A stretch of 64,000 bases of DNA from JAVBPR01 sp031549485 (lineage in GTDB: Bacteria; Bacillota; Clostridia; Oscillospirales; Feifaniaceae). Positions within the stretch are counted from its first letter, which is position 1. The number at the start of each line of letters is the position of its first letter. The position numbers and the translations under genes are program-made. Under the pieces are notes generated by a model. The model saw only the letters and a program-made list of their open reading frames with translations, did no database searches and had not been told where the DNA came from. The stretch lies in contig JAVBPR010000008.1 in NCBI GenBank assembly GCA_031549485.1, positions 62,001 to 126,000 of the forward strand, written 5' to 3'. Below, piece after piece: positions 1 through 7,396 of the stretch.

Positions 1-2
1 TT

Positions 3-623
3 TCCCTTTTCTCGATGATTTTCGGAACCCTGCTCGGCGCGGGAATCTGCGCGATGCGGCGAAGCAAAATTCCATTTTTCTCGGGGCTCGCGTCGTTTTA
101 TGTCCGAATTTTTCAGGGGACGCCGATTATTGTTATATTGATGATTCTTTACTACGTCATATTCGGCCAGGTCAATATCAACTCGATTTTTGTCGCTATT
201 TTAGGCTTTTGTCTGAACTTTTCGGCATATACTTCCGAGATGTTCCGCACCGGAATAGACGCTGTTGACAAAGGCCAGCTTGAAGCGGCGGCGGCAAGCG
301 GATTTTCAAAGTCACAGGTGTTTTTCCTTATTACCCTGCCGCAGGCGGCAAAACTTATTCTCCCCGTTTATAAGGGCGAATTTATCTCGATGGTTAAGAT
401 GACCTCGGTTGTCGGATATATAGCAATACAGGACCTCACAAAAGTTTCGGATATTATCAGAAGCCGCACCTTCGAGGCGTTTTTCCCGCTTATTGCTACT
501 GCGATAATCTATTTCCTTATCACATATGTCTTCATTATTCTGCTTAATCTTATCGAGATAAAAATTGATCCCAAGCGCAGAAAGCGCATAGTCAAAGGTA
601 TTGCCCCGAAGGAGAGTAACTAA
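3..623 (+). CDS. Polar amino acid ABC transporter permease (5' truncated)
   Basis: Inner part and C terminus of a HisM/GlnP-type permease, the membrane subunit of a polar amino acid importer. The reading frame is open to the window edge, so the N terminus lies outside; the methionine at position 15 is internal. Visible are hydrophobic helices and the cytoplasmic loop that docks the ATPase (EMFRTGIDAVDKGQLEAAAA, with the family's EA...G pattern), followed by the conserved stretch LPQAAKLILP. It ends in a basic tail (DPKRRKRIVKG). The stop is immediately followed by the binding lipoprotein gene, and the ATPase gene comes next, so the three subunits are co-transcribed. The substrate cannot be read from the sequence. 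Confidence 0.9.
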   Translation, partial: SLFSMIFGTLLGAGICAMRRSKIPFFSGLASFYVRIFQGTPIIVILMILYYVIFGQVNINSIFVAILGFCLNFSAYTSEMFRTGIDAVDKGQLEAAAASGFSKSQVFFLITLPQAAKLILPVYKGEFISMVKMTSVVGYIAIQDLTKVSDIIRSRTFEAFFPLIATAIIYFLITYVFIILLNLIEIKIDPKRRKRIVKGIAPKESN

Positions 624-624
624 T

Positions 625-1413
625 ATGTCAAAATCAGTTTTCCTAAAAAAATTGTCCTTTGTTTTTATTTGCGTTATCGCGGCGCTTGTTTTTTCTTCCT
701 GCTCCGCAAGCTCTGAGCGTCCCCCTGTCGAAGAAGCGCGGGTGGGTGTTATGCTCGGTTCCACAAACGAAATTTACGCCGCGGAAAATTATAAAAATGC
801 AAACATTCAAAGATTTAACAACTATGTGGACAGCGCAGCGGCGCTGTCATCAAATAAAATCGATTACGCGATGATGGACTATACCTCCGCCCTGAACTGC
901 GTCCGCTATAATAAAACGCTTGAAATCGTTTCGGATTTTTTGACCGACGAAAGGCTCTGCCTGACGGTAAATAAAAAGGATCCCGAACTTCATGCAAAGG
1001 TCTCCGCTCTTGTCGACAAATATCTTGCCGACGGAACTATAGACGAAATGATTTCGCACTGGATAAAAAACGGCGGCGAGGAATATGATAACGTCGATAT
1101 CCCCGTCCTCGAAAACGCGCCGACAGTCCGCGTTGCTATTGTTTCCTCACGCGAGCCGACCACATTTATCTCAAACGGCAAATACGCCGGTCTTGATATC
1201 GAACTAATCAGCAAAATAGCTTACGAGCTTGGCTATAAACCCGAATTTTTGGATATGGAATGGGCTTCGGTAATTACGGCGATGGGCAGCGACAAAGCCG
1301 ATATTTCGCTTGGGATGTATAAAACCCCCGAGCGGGAGGAAAAACTTTTATTCACCGCGCCATACTTTGCAAACCCCCAGGTTCTCGTCGCGAAAAAACA
1401 AGCCGGGAAGTGA
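625..1413 (+). CDS. Amino acid ABC transporter substrate-binding lipoprotein with permuted lobes
   Basis: 262-residue predicted lipoprotein of the SBP_bac_3 family. The N-terminal signal ends in a lipobox-like VFSSC, so the protein is probably tethered outside the membrane and feeds the permease encoded just upstream. The order of lobes is unusual. Residues ~40-145 match the second half of a normal family member (VGVMLGST..., then the closing LADGTIDEMISHW), and residues ~155-262 match its first half (VRVAIVS..., YAGLDIELISKIAYELGY, DISLGMYKTPEREEKLLFTAPYF). It is therefore a circular permutation relative to the classic family. The ATG at 625 is preferred over an upstream in-frame TTG at 601 because AAGGAGAG lies 8-9 bases before it. 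The ATPase gene follows after 4 bases. Confidence 0.88.
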   Translation: MSKSVFLKKLSFVFICVIAALVFSSCSASSERPPVEEARVGVMLGSTNEIYAAENYKNANIQRFNNYVDSAAALSSNKIDYAMMDYTSALNCVRYNKTLEIVSDFLTDERLCLTVNKKDPELHAKVSALVDKYLADGTIDEMISHWIKNGGEEYDNVDIPVLENAPTVRVAIVSSREPTTFISNGKYAGLDIELISKIAYELGYKPEFLDMEWASVITAMGSDKADISLGMYKTPEREEKLLFTAPYFANPQVLVAKKQAGK

Positions 1414-1417
1414 ATTT

Positions 1418-2485
1418 ATGATAAAAACAGAAAACCTGACGAAAAAATTCGGAACCCTTACAGTCCTTAGCGATATTTCGGTAGAGATAAATAAAGGCGA
1501 AGTCATTTCTATAATCGGCCCTTCCGGATGCGGCAAATCGACCTTCTTGCGCTGTATCAACCGCCTTGAAAAAGCGACAAGCGGCGATGTGTTTATCGAC
1601 GGGGAGAGTATTTTCAGCAAAAAATCCGATGTGGCGAAAATCCGGCAAAAGATGGGCATGGTTTTCCAAAGTTTTAACCTTTATTCCCACCTTATGATTA
1701 TCGAAAACGTCATGCTCGGGCCGCTGAAACTTTTGAAAATCCCGAGGGTGCAGGCCTATGCGGAAGCAGAAAAATATCTCGAAATGGTCGGGCTTTTGGG
1801 CAAGGCTTACGCTTACCCGGATGAACTTTCGGGCGGGCAAAAGCAAAGGGTTGCAATCGCGCGCGCCCTTGCGATGAAGCCCGAAATCCTGCTTTTCGAC
1901 GAGCCGACCTCCGCCCTTGATCCCACCATGGTTTCGGAAGTTTTGGCTGTTATAAGAAAGCTCGCCTCCGAAGGGCTTACTATGATGATTGTCACGCACG
2001 AGATGAAATTCGCGCGCGATGTTTCGACAAGGGTTTTTTATATGGACGAAATGGGGATTTACGAAGACGGAACGCCGGAGCAGATTTTTGACAATCCGCG
2101 AAATCCGAAAACCCGTGCTTTTATCCAAAAAATCCGCTCTTTTGAATACCAAATTACGGGCCGCGATTTTGACCTCTATGAACTTAACGCAAAGCTCGAA
2201 GACTTCATGAAAAAGCAGATGCTCTCCGAAAAACAAGTCAAATCGGCACAGCTTGTGACCGAAGAGTTTTTATACAATCTTATGCCCGACGTTCCCGCCG
2301 CCTACACCGCGGAATATTCCGACCTTTCGGAAGAGCTGACGCTTAATATAGAATTTTGCGGCGAGCCGAAAAATCCGTTTGAAAACAGGGACGGCGACCT
2401 TTCATTCATACTGATAAATAAGATTGCAAAATCTGCGGCGCACAGCTATAAAGACGAGAAAAATATCGTAAAAATTTTGATTTAG
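1418..2485 (+). CDS. ABC transporter ATPase fused to degenerate RsbW-like domain
   Basis: 355 residues. Residues 1-245 are a GlnQ-type ATPase of polar amino acid importers: Walker A GPSGCGKST, Q-loop MVFQSFNLYSH, signature LSGGQKQRVAIARAL, Walker B ILLFDEPTSALD, and the switch histidine in IVTHEM. This should power the permease and binding protein encoded upstream. The last ~110 residues are not part of the normal family length (~240). They resemble an RsbW-type HATPase domain: an N-box-like LVTEEFLYNL, a G1-like CGEPKNPF without the ATP-contacting Asp, and the final HSYKDEKNIVKILI that mimics the last strand of RsbW proteins. I infer a catalytically dead docking domain for the STAS protein encoded downstream. 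Start chosen at ATG 1418; a longer in-frame extension would overlap the previous gene. Confidence 0.88.
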   Translation: MIKTENLTKKFGTLTVLSDISVEINKGEVISIIGPSGCGKSTFLRCINRLEKATSGDVFIDGESIFSKKSDVAKIRQKMGMVFQSFNLYSHLMIIENVMLGPLKLLKIPRVQAYAEAEKYLEMVGLLGKAYAYPDELSGGQKQRVAIARALAMKPEILLFDEPTSALDPTMVSEVLAVIRKLASEGLTMMIVTHEMKFARDVSTRVFYMDEMGIYEDGTPEQIFDNPRNPKTRAFIQKIRSFEYQITGRDFDLYELNAKLEDFMKKQMLSEKQVKSAQLVTEEFLYNLMPDVPAAYTAEYSDLSEELTLNIEFCGEPKNPFENRDGDLSFILINKIAKSAAHSYKDEKNIVKILI

Positions 2486-2495
2486 GAGCGGTGAA

Positions 2496-3035
2496 TTGAT
2501 TACACTTGAAAACATTTTTGAAAAAATCAAAGTTTCCGCCGATGCGTGGAATCTAAGCAAAAAAAATGCAAATACCCTTCGCCTTCTCGGCGAAGAAATG
2601 GTCGGGATGACCGAAAACCTTATTGATGTAACCGACCTTGATTTTTCGGTAAAAAGCGACGGAAAATGTTTTGAGCTCTGCCTTTCCGCTAAGGCAAATA
2701 TCAGCCCCGAGAAAAAATCCGAATTTGTCGCGGCGGCGAGCTCAAAAAAGAATGAGAGCGAAAAAGGCTTTAAGGGCAAATTAAAATCCATTTTCGAAAA
2801 CCTTTTCTACGGCGATTCCGCTTTAGCTTCCTCAGGAATCGGGATGTACGCCGGCTCGATGGGCGCCTATCAGGCGATGTGGTCTCTTGATTCTTATATG
2901 AAAAACGCGTCCGAAAGCGAGCGCAAAAAGGATTCGGACGGCCTTGAAAAATCGATTCTCGAAAACTTTGCCGATGATATTATCATCGGAGCGACGACCG
3001 AAAAAATCGAAATGATCGTGAAAAAAACTTTTTAA
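2496..3035 (+). CDS. Degenerate HATPase-like protein of partner-switching operon
   Basis: 179 residues, beginning at TTG 2496 with the ribosome binding site AGGAGCGG overlapping the stop of the ATPase gene. No signal peptide. Residues ~15-70 (KNANTLRLLGEEMVGM, then two predicted strands around FELCLSAKANI) resemble the N-box helix and following sheet of RsbW-like ATPases, but no clear G1 or G2 ATP-binding box is seen. Residues ~80-150 contain a lysine-rich stretch (KGFKGKLKSIFENLF) and a Gly/Ala/Met-rich segment. I do not recognise a named family with certainty. Position between an ATPase with an RsbW-like tail and a STAS protein suggests a regulatory partner rather than an enzyme. Confidence 0.6.
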   Translation: MITLENIFEKIKVSADAWNLSKKNANTLRLLGEEMVGMTENLIDVTDLDFSVKSDGKCFELCLSAKANISPEKKSEFVAAASSKKNESEKGFKGKLKSIFENLFYGDSALASSGIGMYAGSMGAYQAMWSLDSYMKNASESERKKDSDGLEKSILENFADDIIIGATTEKIEMIVKKTF

Positions 3036-3053
3036 AATAAAAGGAGAAAAACA

Positions 3054-3350
3054 ATGACAATCACAACAAATAAAGAAGCAAATAAACTTACCCTTGCTCT
3101 TGAAGGGCGCCTTGACACCACCACCGCCCCCGAACTCGAAACGGCGATAAACGCCATTACAGAAGATGTAAACGACCTCACCCTTGACCTTGGCGCGCTC
3201 GACTATCTCTCCTCCGCAGGGCTTCGCGTTATCCTCGCCGCGCAGAAAAAGATGCAAAAACAGGGCGGCATGACCGTAACAAACGTCAACGAAACAATAA
3301 TGGAAGTTTTTGATATCACAGGATTTTCGGATATTCTGACAATAAAATAA
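3054..3350 (+). CDS. STAS-domain anti-anti-sigma factor-like protein
   Basis: 98-residue single STAS domain of the SpoIIAA/RsbV type. Such proteins bind an RsbW/SpoIIAB-like kinase when unphosphorylated and are released when a serine in the conserved loop is phosphorylated. The loop is present here as LDYLSSAGLRVIL, with Ser53/Ser54 at the phosphorylation position, so the switch should be functional. Strong AAGGAG site before ATG 3054. It lies in the same operon as a PP2C phosphatase (7393) and an RsbW-like kinase (9500), which are the usual partners, but no sigma factor gene is nearby. Confidence 0.92.
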   Translation: MTITTNKEANKLTLALEGRLDTTTAPELETAINAITEDVNDLTLDLGALDYLSSAGLRVILAAQKKMQKQGGMTVTNVNETIMEVFDITGFSDILTIK

Positions 3351-3374
3351 CAAGCACCCGAAAGGAAATTTTTT

Positions 3375-4595
3375 ATGAATTTGCTTGAAGAAGCCAAACG
3401 GTGTCTGAAATGCCCGAAGCCGAGGTGCAAGGAATTTTGCCCGCTTAAAACCGAAATTCCCGATGTTATCAAACTTTTTGAACAAGGGAAAATGCAGGAA
3501 GCAGGCAAAATCCTTTTTGAAAACAATCCTCTTTCGGCGGTTACTTCGGTTGTTTGCCCGCATGAAAAAAACTGCAAAGGGCACTGCGTTGTCGGCATAA
3601 AAGGCGAGCCCGTTTCTTTTTGTGATATCGAAAAATACATATCGGATTTTTATCTTAATTCTTATGTGCCCGAAAGCCCCGAAAAGAACGGTCACCGCGT
3701 CGCGATAATCGGCGCGGGCCCGAGCGGTATCACCATGTCGATTTTGCTTTCGCTAAAAGGCTACAGCGTTACCCTTATCGAGGCGCGCGATAAAATCGGC
3801 GGCGTTCTTCAATACGGTATTCCCGAATTCCGCCTGCCAAAAGAAACGCTTAAAAAATACCGCGATATTCTCGATAAGCTCGGCGTTTACTTTAAGCCGA
3901 ATACTTTTGTCGGCTCGAATATCATGATCGAGGACATGTTCCTCGACGGATACAGCGCGGTTTTCGTCGCTGTCGGAACCTCCCGGCCGAATCGTATCGG
4001 CCTGCTCGGCGAAACTCTCGGAAATGTGCATTACGCCATTGATTTCCTTAAAAGCCCGGGCTCCTATAATCTCGGCAAAAAGGTTGCGATTATCGGCGCC
4101 GGAAATGTCGCTATGGATGCCGCGCGCACCGCTGTCCGTCAAATCGGAAACGGCGAAGTGACCATAATAAACAACCTCAGCGAAGAGGCGATTTCCGGTA
4201 ACAAGCACGAAATAAACATGGCAAAGGTCGACGGAGTGAAATTCATCCATCTAAAACAAGCCGTCCGCCTTACCGGCGAAGGCGTTGTCTGCTGTAATAT
4301 TATCGAGGAAGACGGCAAGTTTACCGAAGATTTCGCCGCGACCGAAAAAATCCCCGCCGACACAATTATCATCGCAATCGGGCAAGGTCCGCAAGCGGCT
4401 TCGCTTATCGGAACAAAGGTCACAAAAACCGAGCGCGGCCTTCTTGAAACAAACGAGGACGGAAGCACAAGCCATAAAGGTGTTTTTGCCGCAGGTGATA
4501 TTGTTCACGGTCCGAAAGTCGTTGTGGACGCGGTTGCATTTACGAAAAAAGTTGCGGAGTCGATAGACGAATACTGCAAAACCCTTAAACGATAA
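3375..4595 (+). CDS. GltD-like NAD(P)-dependent oxidoreductase
   Basis: 406-residue flavoprotein of the glutamate synthase small-subunit family. The N terminus has the cysteine-rich Fe-S region (CLKCPKPRCKEFCP, then CPHEKNCKGHC). An FAD Rossmann fold follows (VAIIGAGPSGI at ~108), then an NAD(P)H fold (KVAIIGAGNVAMDAART at ~227), and the C-terminal GVFAAGDI motif that closes the FAD site. There is no neighbouring glutamate synthase large subunit, so it may pass electrons to another partner. It sits inside the transporter/partner-switching operon with short spacing on both sides. Its role there is not evident; nitrogen or redox metabolism of the imported amino acid is a guess. Confidence 0.85.
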   Translation: MNLLEEAKRCLKCPKPRCKEFCPLKTEIPDVIKLFEQGKMQEAGKILFENNPLSAVTSVVCPHEKNCKGHCVVGIKGEPVSFCDIEKYISDFYLNSYVPESPEKNGHRVAIIGAGPSGITMSILLSLKGYSVTLIEARDKIGGVLQYGIPEFRLPKETLKKYRDILDKLGVYFKPNTFVGSNIMIEDMFLDGYSAVFVAVGTSRPNRIGLLGETLGNVHYAIDFLKSPGSYNLGKKVAIIGAGNVAMDAARTAVRQIGNGEVTIINNLSEEAISGNKHEINMAKVDGVKFIHLKQAVRLTGEGVVCCNIIEEDGKFTEDFAATEKIPADTIIIAIGQGPQAASLIGTKVTKTERGLLETNEDGSTSHKGVFAAGDIVHGPKVVVDAVAFTKKVAESIDEYCKTLKR

Positions 4596-4634
4596 TTTCA
4601 CCGAAATACTGCTTGAAAAAGGGGGCAAGGCTGC

Positions 4635-6389
4635 GTGGAAGACAACGTCGCGCTTATAAAAGATTTATTTAAAAAATATATGACGCCAAGCGTTTTGGCG
4701 CTGCTTTGCTCTACTATCAGCACCATTGTAAACGGTATTGTTGCGGGGCAATTTTTGGGCAGCAGCGCGCTCGCCGCAATAAGCATCTGTGTTCCGTTTT
4801 TCTATCTTTTTACCACCCTTGGCGCTCTTATCGGCATGGGCTCCGCTTCCGCCGCCGCAAAATTCATTTCAAAAGATGATTACAAAAATGTAAATAAACT
4901 TTACAGCGCTTCTGTTTTTTTGATATTCGGCATCGGAATTATCGTTTCCGCTATTTGCTTTGCTTTTAGAAACCCTGTTGCCGAAGCTCTTACGAAAGAC
5001 CTTTCGCTACTTGCCCTTGTAAAAGATTACCTCACATGTTTTCTGCCGCTCGGCGTTTTCACAATGTTTATTTATGTTCCGATGAACTTTGCCCGTCTCG
5101 ACGGAAAGCCGCAGGTCGGCGTTTATATGTTTCTCTCGATGACCGTATTCAATATCGTTACCGATCTCATTCTCCTTCGGTTTACCGACCTCGGGATTTC
5201 GGGAATCGCCCTCGGCACAGCCGCGGGCTCGATAGGCGCGGTTCTGACCGGCACTTTTTTCCTGCATAAGGGGAAATCGAAAATAAAACTCGGCTCTCCG
5301 AAAGGCGTTTCGTTAAAACAAATCATAGTTTTGGGCAGTCCGATGGCACTGAATAACGGCCTCACACTTTTTAAAACTTTGATAATAAACGGCATTCTCC
5401 TTAGCATCGGCACCACTTTCTCGGTTGCGATTTTCGGAATAATTTCCACAATCAACACCGTCGCGGTGGCGATTCTTTCTGGAATCGGGCAGGCTTCGGT
5501 ACCGCTGCTCGGAGTTTTTTACGAAGAACGCGACACCACCAGCCTCTCGCAAACGACTTCCCTCGCGCTTAAAATCGCAGTTGCAGCCATGTTTATTTTC
5601 GACCTGCTTCTGCTTATTTTTTATAAAAATATCTGCTTGCTATTTAATATCACTTCCCCCGAAATGCTCGCGGGATTCCGCCCTGCCCTGTTCTATTTCG
5701 GGATCAGCATTTTAGTTGCCGCTGTCAATATAACGCTTACCTTCCACTACAGCGCAACATCGCGAATAAAACTTGCAAACATTACCGCAATTTTCAGAGG
5801 GTTTATTTTTGCCGCCGCTTTTGCATATGCTTTTTCCTATTCCTTTGGCGTTACCGGTGTTTGGATAAGCCTTGCGGCGGCCGAAGCCGCCTCCTTGCTG
5901 ATTGTTTTTATTTACGTATATTACGCCGTAACGAAAAACAAGCTGCTTTCTTTCCCTCTTTTAATTAATAAAAGCTATCAGGATGAGGGCAAATACATCT
6001 CCTTTTCGGTTGATGATAAAGAAATCAAAGCCGCGCAAGCGGCTGAAAAGATTTCGGAATTTTGCGAGAATATCGACCTCCCGATGAAAAAAACAATGCT
6101 GATAAGCATGTCTGTCGAAGAAATTTTAACCCTTATTATCGGCAAAAACTCCGAACAGGGGAAATCCATTTCGGTTTCTGTCCGAATCTTCTTTTTGGAC
6201 GGCATGATAGTTGTCCGCTTTAGAAACACAGGAATAAAATTCGATCCGATAAACTATTACCGCGAAACTATTTCCGACGATATCGAGAAAAACCTCGACC
6301 TCCTCGGAATCAAATACATAGCAGAGTCCGCCAATGTTATCGAATACCGCGAAACTTTCGGAATAAATAATCTTGTTATTTTAACATAA
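4635..6389 (+). CDS. MATE-family efflux transporter with RsbW-like C-terminal domain
   Basis: 584 residues, GTG start at 4635 preceded by a G-rich site (GGGGGCAAGG). Residues ~1-440 are a polytopic multidrug/oligosaccharide/polysaccharide exporter of the MATE type with about 12 hydrophobic helices in two related halves. Normal MATE proteins end near residue 450. Here ~130 further residues form an RsbW-like HATPase fold: MSVEEILTLII at the N-box position (the catalytic Asn is missing), FRNTGIKFDPI at G1 (Asp replaced by Asn), and a final YRETFGINNLVIL strand. The domain looks unable to phosphorylate and probably acts as a docking module for the STAS protein. Substrate unknown. Confidence 0.87.
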   Translation: MEDNVALIKDLFKKYMTPSVLALLCSTISTIVNGIVAGQFLGSSALAAISICVPFFYLFTTLGALIGMGSASAAAKFISKDDYKNVNKLYSASVFLIFGIGIIVSAICFAFRNPVAEALTKDLSLLALVKDYLTCFLPLGVFTMFIYVPMNFARLDGKPQVGVYMFLSMTVFNIVTDLILLRFTDLGISGIALGTAAGSIGAVLTGTFFLHKGKSKIKLGSPKGVSLKQIIVLGSPMALNNGLTLFKTLIINGILLSIGTTFSVAIFGIISTINTVAVAILSGIGQASVPLLGVFYEERDTTSLSQTTSLALKIAVAAMFIFDLLLLIFYKNICLLFNITSPEMLAGFRPALFYFGISILVAAVNITLTFHYSATSRIKLANITAIFRGFIFAAAFAYAFSYSFGVTGVWISLAAAEAASLLIVFIYVYYAVTKNKLLSFPLLINKSYQDEGKYISFSVDDKEIKAAQAAEKISEFCENIDLPMKKTMLISMSVEEILTLIIGKNSEQGKSISVSVRIFFLDGMIVVRFRNTGIKFDPINYYRETISDDIEKNLDLLGIKYIAESANVIEYRETFGINNLVILT

Positions 6390-6400
6390 GAGGTAGGAAA

Positions 6401-7396
6401 ATGACTTATTGCACCAAAGACGGCGCCGAATCTTTTATCCTTCGCGCCGCGCGGGATGATGATTTTTGCTCTGTAATCGATTGCCTGAAAGAAATTTACA
6501 AGGGTAAATACGCAAACAAAAAAGTTTTTGAAAAAGATTATCTTAAAAACAATAAGGACATCTCTTTTTTCGTTGCGGTTGATAAGGACGGCAAGGTGGT
6601 CAGCACCCTCGGCCTTGCGCAACCGAATTTATTAAGCGGCACATTTGAGCTTATTATGCACACCGTTCGGGAAGAATACCGGCATAAAGGCATCAGCATC
6701 GCGCTTGTAAATTATGCAATGGACGCCTTTCAAAATCAAAACTGTTTTTCTTTTTGTTCCCGTCCCGTGTCAGCTACCCCCGCATCACAGCGCATCTTGG
6801 AAAGATGCGGGCTTTCCCCGACAGGTTTTCTTTTTAACATCTACGACTCAAAACAAGCTCCGACACAGGATACGGTTTCGCAAAAACAATCGTTTGCCGT
6901 TTACGCAAAGAAAAACAAAAAAAAAGACGCGGCAAAACTTTTTGTTTGCGAGGGTCTTTCGCATTTTACAAAAAAAATATACGCCTCGCTCGGTGTGGAT
7001 TTTGAGATTATAACAAGCGCCCCGGAAAAACAAGACGAAACGGTGCTGAAAGATTTTTACGATGAGCCGCACGCCACCCTTTATATAGCTTTGGAAAAAT
7101 GCGGCGGCGACCTTCCCGATATTATCCGAAATCTGCAAGCGGCATATGGCAGTCACCCTTTGCAATCTTCAATAGTATATTTAAACATTAATCACTTCGG
7201 GGCTATCGACGGATTTTCCGCTCTTTGCAAGCTCGGTTATAAATTTTCGGGATTCTCTCCTCTTTGCAAGGACGGCGAATATATAATAATGTTTCATCCG
7301 CAGAATTCAAAATTAAACGTAAGCGCAATAAAAACGACTCCGCTACTGGCGGAAATTTGGGACGAAATAAATGTTTTCGATAGAGGTGCTAAATGA
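6401..7396 (+). CDS. GNAT-family N-acetyltransferase
   Basis: 331 residues. The N-terminal ~165 residues are a GNAT fold: FILRAARDDDF at the first strand and the acetyl-CoA-binding motif A in TVREEYRHKGISIALVNYAM, followed by the SRPVSATPASQRILERCGL region typical of family members that modify small molecules or proteins. The C-terminal ~160 residues have no obvious motif. A ribosome binding site (AGAGGTAGG) precedes ATG 6401. The stop overlaps the start of the PP2C gene by 4 bases (ATGA), which indicates translational coupling to the phosphatase. The acetyl acceptor cannot be predicted; other components of this operon are possible targets. Confidence 0.82.
   Translation: MTYCTKDGAESFILRAARDDDFCSVIDCLKEIYKGKYANKKVFEKDYLKNNKDISFFVAVDKDGKVVSTLGLAQPNLLSGTFELIMHTVREEYRHKGISIALVNYAMDAFQNQNCFSFCSRPVSATPASQRILERCGLSPTGFLFNIYDSKQAPTQDTVSQKQSFAVYAKKNKKKDAAKLFVCEGLSHFTKKIYASLGVDFEIITSAPEKQDETVLKDFYDEPHATLYIALEKCGGDLPDIIRNLQAAYGSHPLQSSIVYLNINHFGAIDGFSALCKLGYKFSGFSPLCKDGEYIIMFHPQNSKLNVSAIKTTPLLAEIWDEINVFDRGAK

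Noticed and set aside
1352..2236. 294-residue minus-strand frame
   Set aside because: Antisense to the ABC ATPase gene, which has all expected motifs.
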